A DNA stretch of 64,000 bases from Eubacteriaceae bacterium. Its GTDB lineage: Bacteria > Bacillota > Clostridia > Lachnospirales > Lachnospiraceae. The DNA is taken from positions 1 to 64,000 of the forward strand of contig CABIYF010000016.1 of the NCBI GenBank assembly GCA_902362875.1, read 5' to 3'. Both the position numbers and the translations under genes were made by a program. This document shows positions 25,955 through 34,660 of this stretch, piece after piece. Under the pieces are notes generated by a model. That model made no database searches. It was given only the letters and a program-made list of their open reading frames with translations, and had not been told where the DNA came from. Within the stretch, counting starts at the first letter, position 1; the number at the start of each line of letters is the position of its first letter.

Positions 25955-28571
25955 GTATCTGTTACTCTCGTTTTTTCTGCCGGTTCTTCTATTAGAAGGA
26001 ATCGCGATCGCAGAGAAGATACAGCCATTTGGCAGTGAATCATTTCTGATCGTTGATGCATTGCATCAGTATTTGCCCTTTTTTGCAGATTATCAGGAAA
26101 AATTAAAAAGCATGGATTCGATGTTTTATTCTTTTCATGCAGGTCTTGGATACAATTTCCTTGGACTATGGGCGTATTATCTGGCAAGTCCACTAAATCT
26201 GGTGATCGCACTTGTGTCGAAATCAATGCTTACGATGATATTAAGTCATTTGTATGTCTTAAAGATCGCACTGTGTTGCTTTACAGCCGCATTTTATTTT
26301 AGAAAACGCCGTGGAAAGGATGAGATATCCATTGTTGCGTTCGGAATGGCATATGGATTATGCAGTTATATGGTTGGCTACAGTTGGAATATTATGTGGA
26401 TGGAAGTCATGATGATGCTTCCACTCATTTTGTATGGTATTGATAAGCTGATCAAAGAACATGATGGAAGACTTTATTGTTTTGCATTATTTATTTCTTT
26501 ATGGTGTAACTTTTATATGTCCTATATGATATGTTTATTTTTAATCTTGTGGTATTTATTATATCCACATAAAAATATCAAAGAATTTTTTACAAATGGA
26601 TTCCGCTTTGCAGGATATTCACTGTTATCTGGAGCAATGGCAGCAGTTGTGTTACTGCCAGCTTACCTTGGGATCATGCAGACATCCTCAGCCAAATTAC
26701 AATTTCCAAAAGAATTATGGTATGGAACATTTGGAAATCTGTTTTCCAGACATTTTCTTGGGACAACACCGCTTACGATGGCGGTAGATGACAGTAAGAT
26801 CAATTTATATTGTGGAATCTTAACCTTATTAATGGCAGGATTTTATCTGGCAGTCAGAGAAATTCGCCTGATCGATAAGATTCGAAGATTGTTATTACTG
26901 GTATTTTTATTTTTCAGTTTTAATATGCCGGTTCTGGGATATATATGGCATGGATTCCATGATCAGTATGGAATTCCAAACCGTTATGCATTTTTGTATA
27001 TTTTTGCACTGCTTGCAATGGCGTATGAAGGATACTGTGTGCTGGCACGTGGACAAAGAAAGATTTCCATGGGAATTTATACATCTGTCATTCTATGTGG
27101 AGTATTGATTGAAGCGGCAATACAGACCGTAACCGTGAAAATGGAAATGAAAACAGTGTATGCAACATTAGCAGCGATCATTGTATATATGGCCTGTTTT
27201 GGACTGTATCAGAAAAAGATACTGCGTAAAAAAGTATTTACAACATTGATCTGCTTCTTATTTATGATAGAAACTGTGTCAATGGCCGTTATGGGATTTC
27301 AGGAAAATGGAACTGTTGATACTGACGACTATTTTCAAGATACAAAAGCTATCACAGAAGTGAAGAAAACATATCAGAAAAATGTTGAAACAAGAATGGA
27401 ACTTGTAAGCGGAAGAATGCTCGATGAAAGCATCTGGCACACCTTAAATGGAATGACATTATTTGGTTCAACAGCACAGGGAAATGTCGTTGACATGATG
27501 GATCAGCTTGGATTCTATACAGGTGTCAATGAATATTTATATGAAGGCGCAACCCCATTTACAAATGATCTGTTTTCCATGAAATATCAGATTTATCGTC
27601 CATACGATACGAAACGCACAGAATTTAAATTAAAAGAGAGCGTAGGAAATGTAACTGTTTATAAAAATACAGATCAAACAGCACTTGCTTATGCGATGGA
27701 TAATCTGGTGAAAACATGGGATTATCAGGACTATAATCCGTTTTATGTGCAAAATGATCTGGCAATGAGCGCATTTGATGTGGATGAATTATTCCATATG
27801 ATCGAGACAAAGAAACCAAAATTAAATGACTGTAAGATAACATCAGATAATGGTGATGGAGAATATGTATTTAAAAATAGTGCTGCTGATCCAGACAATA
27901 TGGTATTTACGATCAAATCTTCCAAAGTGAGAGAATTGTATGTTCATTTTGATGGAAGTCAGGTAGAACATACCGTGATCGAGAAGAATGGAGAAGAAAT
28001 TCTGAATGGACGTCTCGATTCACAGATCATTTATCTGGGAAGGCAGAATAAAGGAGACACGATCAAAATCAGAATGCAGCTGAAACAAGATGATGTGATG
28101 TCTGGAGTTGTAAGGCTTACAGCGGCAGAACTTGATGAAGATGTAATGAAAGAACTTGCACAGAGAATGCAGGAAAATGCATGGGAACTTACGAGTGCAA
28201 AAGGAAATCAGCTGAACGGAACGATCAATGCGCAGGAAGACAAGACTTTGTTTTTCTCTATTCCATATGATAAAGGATGGAAAGTGAAAATTGACGGGAA
28301 AGCAGTGAAGACAAAAGCACTGGGGAAAGCATTTCTTACAGTGAAGGTTCCGGAAGGGAAGCATGAAGTTACTTTGACTTATGTTTCTCCGGGATTTAAG
28401 GAAGGGGCAGTGCTAAGTATTGTAGGATTTGTCATCTTTTTGTTGATTTTGTATTTATTTCGTAAGAAAAAAATAAGTAATATAGAGCAAAACTCGAAAG
28501 AAAATTATGATATCTTAAGAAAGGAAACATTACCGCAGAATATAAGTGGTAACAATAATAAGGAGGAATAA
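25917..28571 (+). CDS. YfhO-family membrane glycosyltransferase
   Basis: An 884-residue polytopic protein of the YfhO family. The N-terminal two thirds hold about a dozen helices in a GT-C-like fold with LIVDALHQYLPFFADYQEKL early. The soluble extracytoplasmic domain at about 460-840 includes DKGWKVKIDGK, and a last helix near 850 precedes a basic tail. In Bacillus, YfhO with the GT2 enzyme CsbB glycosylates lipoteichoic acid outside the membrane. The overlap with a GT2 gene supports a similar division here, although this GT2 lacks CsbB's membrane helices. It precedes the DUF1002 gene by 2 nt. Confidence 0.88.
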   Translation: MTNKIKDILKTHKYLLLSFFLPVLLLEGIAIAEKIQPFGSESFLIVDALHQYLPFFADYQEKLKSMDSMFYSFHAGLGYNFLGLWAYYLASPLNLVIALVSKSMLTMILSHLYVLKIALCCFTAAFYFRKRRGKDEISIVAFGMAYGLCSYMVGYSWNIMWMEVMMMLPLILYGIDKLIKEHDGRLYCFALFISLWCNFYMSYMICLFLILWYLLYPHKNIKEFFTNGFRFAGYSLLSGAMAAVVLLPAYLGIMQTSSAKLQFPKELWYGTFGNLFSRHFLGTTPLTMAVDDSKINLYCGILTLLMAGFYLAVREIRLIDKIRRLLLLVFLFFSFNMPVLGYIWHGFHDQYGIPNRYAFLYIFALLAMAYEGYCVLARGQRKISMGIYTSVILCGVLIEAAIQTVTVKMEMKTVYATLAAIIVYMACFGLYQKKILRKKVFTTLICFLFMIETVSMAVMGFQENGTVDTDDYFQDTKAITEVKKTYQKNVETRMELVSGRMLDESIWHTLNGMTLFGSTAQGNVVDMMDQLGFYTGVNEYLYEGATPFTNDLFSMKYQIYRPYDTKRTEFKLKESVGNVTVYKNTDQTALAYAMDNLVKTWDYQDYNPFYVQNDLAMSAFDVDELFHMIETKKPKLNDCKITSDNGDGEYVFKNSAADPDNMVFTIKSSKVRELYVHFDGSQVEHTVIEKNGEEILNGRLDSQIIYLGRQNKGDTIKIRMQLKQDDVMSGVVRLTAAELDEDVMKELAQRMQENAWELTSAKGNQLNGTINAQEDKTLFFSIPYDKGWKVKIDGKAVKTKALGKAFLTVKVPEGKHEVTLTYVSPGFKEGAVLSIVGFVIFLLILYLFRKKKISNIEQNSKENYDILRKETLPQNISGNNNKEE

Positions 28572-28573
28572 TT

Positions 28574-29434
28574 ATGAGAAAGATTTTTGGAAAATTCCTT
28601 GCAGCAGGACTTTGTCTCGCAATGGCATTATCTTCAGTGACAGTCAAAGCGGACAGTGTCGATCAGAAATATCTGGCATTGGGAGCAGATTTAACAGCTT
28701 CCCAGAAGAAGAAGGTATTAGAACTTCTGAATCTGGATGATAACAGCGATTATAAAGTGATCACAGTAACCAACAAAGATGAACACGAATATTTAGATAG
28801 TTATCTGTCAAAGAGTGTGATCGGAACAAGAGCATTATCCTCTGTTACTGTAGAACAGAAAGATGATGGAAATGGAGTGAACGTTACGACACAGAATATT
28901 TCCTATTGTACAGCAGGTATGTACCGCAACGCTCTGATCACAGCAGGAATCAAGAATGCGGACGTAAAAGTAGCTGGACCATTTAAGATTTCTGGAACTG
29001 CAGCACTGGTTGGTGTGATGAAAGCTTACGAGGAGATGACAGGAAAGAAGATTTCTGAAAAGAGCAAAGATGCAGCGACAGATGAGCTGATCACGACAGG
29101 AGAAGTCGCAGAGAATATTGGTTCTGACGATGCAGAAAAACTGATCGCAGATGTAAAACAGAAAGTTGCAGAAGATAATTTATCATCCGCAGAGGACATC
29201 GGAAATGCAATTGATGAATCTGCAAGAGATTTAAATATCAGTCTTTCTGATGCGGATAAAGAGAAAATTCAGAGCCTGATGGATAAGATCTCTGATCTTG
29301 ACTTGAATGTTTCACAGTTAAAAGAACAGGCAAAAGACTTATATGACAAATTAAATAATAGTGGAATTTTAGAAAAGATTTCTGCATTTTTCAGATCTGT
29401 TGTTGAATGGATCGGAAATCTGTTTGGAAATTAA
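28574..29434 (+). CDS. Secreted DUF1002 protein
   Basis: A 286-residue protein with a cleavable signal peptide (FLAAGLCLAMALSSVTVKA, cleavage near residue 26) and the DUF1002 domain typical of extracellular Firmicutes proteins. The segment ISYCTAGMYRNALITAGIKNADVKVAGPF is characteristic. The C-terminal part is helical and charged and ends in a hydrophobic helix near 268-284. Function is unknown. AAGGAGG precedes the ATG and the gene directly follows yfhO. A terminator follows, overlapping the next gene's ribosome site. Confidence 0.85.
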   Translation: MRKIFGKFLAAGLCLAMALSSVTVKADSVDQKYLALGADLTASQKKKVLELLNLDDNSDYKVITVTNKDEHEYLDSYLSKSVIGTRALSSVTVEQKDDGNGVNVTTQNISYCTAGMYRNALITAGIKNADVKVAGPFKISGTAALVGVMKAYEEMTGKKISEKSKDAATDELITTGEVAENIGSDDAEKLIADVKQKVAEDNLSSAEDIGNAIDESARDLNISLSDADKEKIQSLMDKISDLDLNVSQLKEQAKDLYDKLNNSGILEKISAFFRSVVEWIGNLFGN

Positions 29435-29445
29435 ATTAAAAGAAT

Positions 29446-29490
29446 ATCCCTTCTTGCATAACATAAGATTATGTAAGGAGGGATTTTTTT
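29446..29490 (+). terminator. Terminator whose 3' arm is the ribosome site of the BofA-like gene
   Basis: ATCCCTTCTTGCATAA (29446-29461) pairs with TTATGTAAGGAGGGAT (29469-29484), with one G-U and one mismatch, followed by seven T and then the ATG at 29491. AAGGAGGGA (29475-29483) is the only Shine-Dalgarno of the next gene. Transcripts from upstream would end, or carry a masked ribosome site. Confidence 0.7.
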
Positions 29491-29763
29491 ATGGGACAAA
29501 ATGAAATGTTATTTTATATTATGGCAGCGGGATGCATGGCTTGTCTGATGATAGGAATCGTGCGAAAGCCAGCATATTTGCTGGTGCTTCTGGTGCGAGG
29601 TGTTTTTTGTTCATTGATCATATACGGACTTTGTATTTTCTGTGCAAAAAAAGGAATGACAGCACCTGTAAGTTTGAATTTTCTGTCTATCGGGACAGGT
29701 GCGTTACTTGGAATTCCAGGAATTGTTGTATTGTATGCAGCAGCTGTATTGCTGTTTCGATAG
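29491..29763 (+). CDS. BofA-like membrane protein
   Basis: A 90-residue protein with three hydrophobic segments, ending LNFLSIGTGALLGIPGIVVLYAAAVLLF. This NxxxxxxxGxLGIPGxxxL pattern is the signature of the BofA (pro-sigma-K processing inhibitor) family. In Bacillus BofA restrains the SpoIVFB protease during sporulation. Without neighbouring sporulation genes the role here is uncertain. It sits immediately before the tad pilus genes. Confidence 0.75.
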   Translation: MGQNEMLFYIMAAGCMACLMIGIVRKPAYLLVLLVRGVFCSLIIYGLCIFCAKKGMTAPVSLNFLSIGTGALLGIPGIVVLYAAAVLLFR

Positions 29764-29868
29764 ATAATAAAAATACAGAATTTTGTATTTTTTGTAAAAA
29801 AGTAGAAAAATCACTAGACAAATACTTGGAATGGATGTAAAATAATGGAACAAAAGAAAGGAGGAAGG

Positions 29869-30372
29869 ATGAAGATATGGATTCTGTTATTTATAATCCT
29901 TGCAGCAATCTATGATTACAGAGACTTTCAGATTCCAAACTGGCTGAATGGAACAGGAGCTTGTATTACTCTGATTCTGGCAGGAATCTGTGGAGTGAAA
30001 GTGACAGAGATTGCAGCAGGAGTACTGATCGTACTTGTCAGCTGTGGATTATTATTTTATATTGGATGCCTTGGCGGTGGAGATGTGAAGCTGCTTATGG
30101 TATGCGCAATTTCTATAGGATGGGGAATGCCCCGGTTTCTAATTTTATCATTTATATGTAACGGTGTTTATGCCGTAGGTTTCTTGTGGAAGCGAAAGAA
30201 CTTCCATCTTCGATTTATTCGATTATTTCAATATGTAACACAATGTATAAAGAACAAAAGATTATTGGTATATGAGACAGGCAGAGAAGATTCCATGAAA
30301 GAAGGAATCATACATTTTTCATTTGGAATTCTGGCAGCATATATCATATATCTGTCAGGAGGTGTGGTATGA
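29869..30372 (+). CDS. Tad-type prepilin peptidase (TadV/CpaA-like)
   Basis: A 167-residue membrane aspartyl protease of family A24 that cleaves Flp-type prepilins. Catalytic aspartates are visible in YDYRDFQIPN near the N terminus and in the conserved GGGDVKLL. About four to five helices are present. ATG 29869 is preferred over 29845 because AAAGGAGG lies just before it. It overlaps the TadZ-like gene by 4 nt and opens the tad locus. Confidence 0.88.
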   Translation: MKIWILLFIILAAIYDYRDFQIPNWLNGTGACITLILAGICGVKVTEIAAGVLIVLVSCGLLFYIGCLGGGDVKLLMVCAISIGWGMPRFLILSFICNGVYAVGFLWKRKNFHLRFIRLFQYVTQCIKNKRLLVYETGREDSMKEGIIHFSFGILAAYIIYLSGGVV

Positions 30373-31217
30373 GAGATATTTCAATTGGTATCTATCATAA
30401 AGACTATCAGTATGGAAAACGATTGATGGAATATTTAAATCACCAGAAGGATTTTCCAATGACAGCGTCTTTTATCTCAGATGAAGATGCTTTCTTCAGA
30501 CAGGAAGAAGAAGGAGATTTTGAGTGTCTGGTCTTGGCGGAAGAGACGGACTATCACGGAAGTTCGCCTGTCTGCAGGATCGGAGTCAATGATTCTATGG
30601 GAGGAATGTACTGTCAGAGTGGAAAGGAAATAGCAGCGGGCATTTACCATTGTCTAAATGTCAGTCCGCAATTGGATGATGAAAGGATTTTTGGGGTCTA
30701 TTCACCCGTTCCAAGATTGGAAGTATCCGCCTTTGCAAGAGAAATGGCGGTGATGAATGGATGGATTTATTTTGGAATGCAGCCATATGGACATTTCGAA
30801 GATGATGCGGCAGATGATCTTTTGCTGTTTTATATCAAAGAACATAAGGAAGATATAGTGGAATATTTCTTGAATAATCAGAAGAATCTGGATGGCTGTA
30901 TGGGATTTGCGGGGGCTGCATGTTATCTGGATTACAGGGAATTATCAATGCAGGATTATGAATGGTTTTTTGGGAAATTAAGACAAGCAGGATTAAGGGT
31001 TGTCTTTGATATTGGGATTGCATCACCTCCTGATCTTAAATTCTTTGGGCTGTTTGACAGGATCTTTGTACCGTTGATGAGGGAAGACCTGAATTCATTT
31101 GAGTACCAGAGATTTAAAAAGCAGATGCGCAAACACGGAGTATGGACACAGACCAGCTGGGAAGAAGCAATGCTTGAGAGCTGGGAAAATAAATGGGGAA
31201 GGGGGCAGTGGCCTTGA
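30369..31217 (+). CDS. TadZ/CpaE-like protein with degenerate P-loop
   Basis: A 282-residue cytoplasmic protein at the position of TadZ/CpaE, the factor that positions the Tad pilus. It has a receiver-like N-terminal part and a MinD-like C-terminal part. The point where TadZ proteins carry the deviant Walker A reads GVYSPVPRLEVSAFAREMA, with no GK[ST], so nucleotide binding is probably lost. It overlaps the neighbouring genes on both sides (4 and 25 nt). The family call rests on synteny and the GVYSP-type motif, and is less certain than for its neighbours. Confidence 0.65.
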   Translation: MRDISIGIYHKDYQYGKRLMEYLNHQKDFPMTASFISDEDAFFRQEEEGDFECLVLAEETDYHGSSPVCRIGVNDSMGGMYCQSGKEIAAGIYHCLNVSPQLDDERIFGVYSPVPRLEVSAFAREMAVMNGWIYFGMQPYGHFEDDAADDLLLFYIKEHKEDIVEYFLNNQKNLDGCMGFAGAACYLDYRELSMQDYEWFFGKLRQAGLRVVFDIGIASPPDLKFFGLFDRIFVPLMREDLNSFEYQRFKKQMRKHGVWTQTSWEEAMLESWENKWGRGQWP

Positions 31218-32446
31218 AAGAATTACTGAAGCAAAGAGTGATGGAAAGGCTTAATTTTTCACAGGAAATTTCCGATGAATACTTAAAAGAGGTGATACAG
31301 CAGGAGATTGTGAAGGTATCACAAGATTATCCGATGCTTTTATCAGATAAGATCCGTTTGAATCAGGAAGTCTTTTATGCGTTACGAAAACTTGATATTC
31401 TGCAGGATCTTTTGGAAGATGATTCAATCACGGAGATTATGATCAACGGGGCGGAAAATATTTTTATTGAACAGTATGGGAAATTACATCGTTATCCGGG
31501 GCATTTTTCGGATGCAGAGAAGCTGTATCAGGTGATTCAGCAGGTAGCATCGGGTGCAAACCGTATGGTAAATGAGAGAAATCCGATCGTTGATGCAAGG
31601 CTGGAAGATGGTTCGAGGGTGAATATTATTTTACCTCCGATATCAATTGATGGAGCAACGATGACGATCCGAAAGTTTGCAAAAGAACCAATGACACTCG
31701 CGTGGCTTTGTGAAAGAGAAGCATTTTCAGAGGAAATGGCAGAATTCTTAAAAATACTTGTGAAAGCGAGATACAACATTTTTATATCTGGAGGGACAGG
31801 CAGTGGAAAAACGACATTGTTAAATGGGTTGTCCAATTGTATACCAAAAGAAGAACGAATCATAACGATCGAGGATTCTGCAGAATTGAAATTAAATGGA
31901 ATCGAGAATCTGGTACGTCTTGAGATGAGAAATGCGAATGCAGCGGGGGAGAATAAAGTTGATATGAAAGATTTGATCAAGGCAGCCCTGCGTTCCAGAC
32001 CAGACCGGATCATCGTTGGAGAGGTACGTGGGGAAGAAGCGTTGTCTATGTTAAATGCAATGAATACAGGTCATGACGGGAGTATCTCAACAGGCCATGC
32101 AAACAGCAGCAAAGATATGTTGAAACGAATTGAGACGATGGTGTTGATGGGAGTTGATATGCCGGTAGAAGCGATCCGGGGACAGATGGCTTCCGCAATT
32201 GATATCATCATACATCTGGGAAGAAGTTATGATGGAAATCGAAGATTATTAGAGATTTCAGAGATTACTGGAATGGCAGGAGGACAGGTGGCAGTTCACC
32301 AGTTATTTGAATTAAATGAGGAAGATCAGCTGCAGATGAAAGGTGAGCTGACGAGTCAGAAGAAGTTAAAGGAGTATGGTCAATATGAAGTATATCAGAA
32401 ACTTATGGGGTATTTTAAAGCAAGAGATCAGCCTGTGGAAGAATGA
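31193..32446 (+). CDS. tadA: Tad pilus assembly ATPase TadA/CpaF
   Basis: A 417-residue secretion ATPase that powers Flp pilus assembly on the inner membrane face. It has an N-terminal coupling region with DDSITEIMINGAENIFIE, Walker A ISGGTGSGKTTLLNG, an Asp box in TIEDSAELKL and Walker B IIVGEVRGEEAL. The ATG at 31193 has only a weak ribosome site; GAAGGGGG at 31198-31205 favours GTG 31208 or TTG 31214, which would shorten the protein by 5-7 residues. Confidence 0.93.
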   Translation: MGKGAVALKELLKQRVMERLNFSQEISDEYLKEVIQQEIVKVSQDYPMLLSDKIRLNQEVFYALRKLDILQDLLEDDSITEIMINGAENIFIEQYGKLHRYPGHFSDAEKLYQVIQQVASGANRMVNERNPIVDARLEDGSRVNIILPPISIDGATMTIRKFAKEPMTLAWLCEREAFSEEMAEFLKILVKARYNIFISGGTGSGKTTLLNGLSNCIPKEERIITIEDSAELKLNGIENLVRLEMRNANAAGENKVDMKDLIKAALRSRPDRIIVGEVRGEEALSMLNAMNTGHDGSISTGHANSSKDMLKRIETMVLMGVDMPVEAIRGQMASAIDIIIHLGRSYDGNRRLLEISEITGMAGGQVAVHQLFELNEEDQLQMKGELTSQKKLKEYGQYEVYQKLMGYFKARDQPVEE

Positions 32447-33143
32447 GAAGAAAGAGCTGATCAAGGGAATTTTATATATTGGGATGATCACATGGCTCTT
32501 TTATAACCGCGTGGTATTTGCAGTTTTTCTTAGTCCATTTTTGTTTTTGTGGATGAGACGGCAAAGAGCAAGATGTGAATATAAAAAGAAGGAAGTTTTA
32601 CGGAAAGAATTTCGTGAGATGATGTTGTCGATCGGAAACAGCTTATCTGCTGGGTATTCGATTGAGAATTCATTAAAGACCGCACAGGATGATCTTTTGA
32701 TGTATCAGGAGAACAGTATGTTGGCAAAAGAACTTCATTTGTTGATAAATCGTATGAAAATGAATGAACCTGTGGACAAGCTGTTTCTTGATATGGCAGA
32801 AAAGATGGAGTTAGAAGAATTATATCAGTTCGCACAGATCATTTCGATTGCCAAGAAAAGTGGAGGGAATCTGATTGAGATCACAGCGAATACGATAGAA
32901 CATTTAAGCCAGACAATCCAGATAAAAGAAGAGATTGAAACGATGACGGCTGCAAAACAAATGGAAAAAAGGATCATGACGGTGATGCCTTACTTTATTC
33001 TGTTCTATGTAAAAGCAGCGAATCCTGGATATTTTGACGTACTGTATGAAAGTTTTGCGGGAATGATCGTTGTGACAATTTCTCTTATATGTCTGTGGAT
33101 TGCGGATTCATGGGCAGAGAGGGTGATTGAAATTGAAGTTTAA
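32385..33143 (+). CDS. tadB: Tad pilus platform protein TadB
   Basis: A 252-residue membrane protein with a T2SSF domain: REMMLSIGNSLSAGYSIENSLKTA and ELYQFAQIISIAKKSGGNLIEI are typical GspF-like segments. Hydrophobic helices lie near residues 30-55 and at the C terminus. ATG 32385 sits 10 nt after AAAGGAG, whereas ATG 32376 is too close. The gene overlaps tadA by 62 nt and tadC by 17 nt, implying coupled translation. Confidence 0.88.
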   Translation: MKYIRNLWGILKQEISLWKNEKKELIKGILYIGMITWLFYNRVVFAVFLSPFLFLWMRRQRARCEYKKKEVLRKEFREMMLSIGNSLSAGYSIENSLKTAQDDLLMYQENSMLAKELHLLINRMKMNEPVDKLFLDMAEKMELEELYQFAQIISIAKKSGGNLIEITANTIEHLSQTIQIKEEIETMTAAKQMEKRIMTVMPYFILFYVKAANPGYFDVLYESFAGMIVVTISLICLWIADSWAERVIEIEV

Positions 33144-34464
33144 ATGGATCAGATATTTAACACAGAAGCTGCCAAAAGAGGTCAAAGAAAGAAGAAAATC
33201 AGAGATTGAAGCTTACTTTACAGGAACAAAGAAACAGTTAGAAGAAAAAGTAATGGAAAGTCTGTATGAACAGGTAAAGTTCGTTGCAGCAGCGACATTG
33301 ATTTTTCTTACGATCCTTCTTCTGACAGTCATATTATATCTTAGTCAGGATAGAAGAATTCTGATCACAAGAGATGATACAGGAGGAGAAACGACAGAAA
33401 AACAGATTCGTATCAAAACAAAAGAAGATGAAGATATCTACTCATTAACAGTCCGGCCGAAAGGTTATACACAAAGCCAGATCACAGAGGCATTAGACAG
33501 AGGGGAAAAGTATTTAAAGAAACACCTTGTGGCAAAAAATAAATCGACGAATGAGGTTTCACAGTCTCTGGAAATGCCATCGAAAATACAAGGAGAAAAT
33601 ATTACGGTGCAATGGCAGAGTGATGATCCGTCCGTCATTGATGAAGAAGGAAATGTATTTTCAAAAAATGTAAAGAAAGATTATATTGTAAATCTTAGTG
33701 CCAGAATGGAATGTCAGGGAGAGATACGAATCTTGAAGATTCCAGTGTGCGTAGTTCCCGGGAATTCAGGAAAGAAAATATCAGAGAAACAAAAGATCAT
33801 TGCGGATCTTAAGAAACTGGAAGAAAAATATATTACGAAGGAGCAGTTTTATCTTCCAGATGTGATCCGGCAGGGAAGGCTTTTACCTGCGGAAAAAGAA
33901 AGCCGCATTCCTGCAATAATAGTTCTTGGAATCGCAGTGATTGTATTTCTATGGTACCACGAGAATGAAAAGTACAGGGAACAAAAGATGCAGACAAGGG
34001 ATCAATCTGTACAGGAGTACCCGCAGATCGTTACACAGTTGATGTTATTTCTTGGAACGGGAATGAGTGTGACATCAGCATTTGAAGCGGTAACAGCAGA
34101 GTATGAGAAAGAACGGATGAGAGGAAATAAAGAAAAGATCTTTGTGTATGAACAGATCAAAAAAACATGCAGGGAGATTTCGTTTGGAGTATCGCAGACA
34201 AAAGCATTTGCAAAGATGGGACAAAAGATTGGGGTTCCATCTTATCAGAAGCTTTCCGTTCTTCTTGTACAAAGCATTACCAGAGGATCAGCTGATTTAT
34301 TTTTAAGGCTGAAGGAAGAGGAAGAAGAAGCTTTTTTTCAAAGAAAAGAACAGGCGAAAAGAAAGGGAGAAGAAGCGAGTACAAAGCTCCTTGCTCCAGT
34401 GATGGTTATGCTGGTGGTCATATTGGTATTGCTGATGTTTCCAGCATTGTCACAATTTTCATAA
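33127..34464 (+). CDS. tadC: Tad pilus platform protein TadC with external insert
   Basis: A 445-residue membrane protein with a C-terminal T2SSF domain (YPQIVTQLMLFLGTGMSVTSAFEAV). It is much longer than usual TadC because about 190 residues lie between an N-terminal helix (near 50-75) and the next helix (about 260-275). This part includes ITVQWQSDDPSVIDEEGNV, a bacterial Ig-like (Big) pattern, and is probably outside the membrane. Both candidate starts are TTG codons (33127 or 33133); the second has better spacing from GAGGG. Confidence 0.85.
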   Translation: MKLKFKWIRYLTQKLPKEVKERRKSEIEAYFTGTKKQLEEKVMESLYEQVKFVAAATLIFLTILLLTVILYLSQDRRILITRDDTGGETTEKQIRIKTKEDEDIYSLTVRPKGYTQSQITEALDRGEKYLKKHLVAKNKSTNEVSQSLEMPSKIQGENITVQWQSDDPSVIDEEGNVFSKNVKKDYIVNLSARMECQGEIRILKIPVCVVPGNSGKKISEKQKIIADLKKLEEKYITKEQFYLPDVIRQGRLLPAEKESRIPAIIVLGIAVIVFLWYHENEKYREQKMQTRDQSVQEYPQIVTQLMLFLGTGMSVTSAFEAVTAEYEKERMRGNKEKIFVYEQIKKTCREISFGVSQTKAFAKMGQKIGVPSYQKLSVLLVQSITRGSADLFLRLKEEEEEAFFQRKEQAKRKGEEASTKLLAPVMVMLVVILVLLMFPALSQFS

Positions 34465-34486
34465 AAGATATGAGGAGGCGGTACAT

Positions 34487-34660
34487 ATGAGGGATTTTTT
34501 TAAACGGTTTATAAAAGATGAATCAGGAATGGGTGTTGTGGAAGTAATTTTGATCATTGTCGTTCTGATTGGTTTAGTTATCATTTTTCAGACACAGATC
34601 ACAAAGGTAGTAAATAATATTTTCAAGACGATTACCTCCAAAACAGGAAAAATAAAATGA
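34487..34660 (+). CDS. Flp-type pilin
   Basis: A 57-residue prepilin too short for ordinary gene tracks. It has a basic leader (MRDFFKRFIKDESG), then MGVVEVILIIVVLIGLVIIF, a hydrophobic stretch with Glu at position 5 of the mature protein. A peptidase cut between Gly14 and Met15 would match Flp processing. The basic C terminus has no aromatic tail. GAGGAGG lies 7 nt before the ATG, and the stop overlaps the next start by 4 nt. Confidence 0.85.
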   Translation: MRDFFKRFIKDESGMGVVEVILIIVVLIGLVIIFQTQITKVVNNIFKTITSKTGKIK

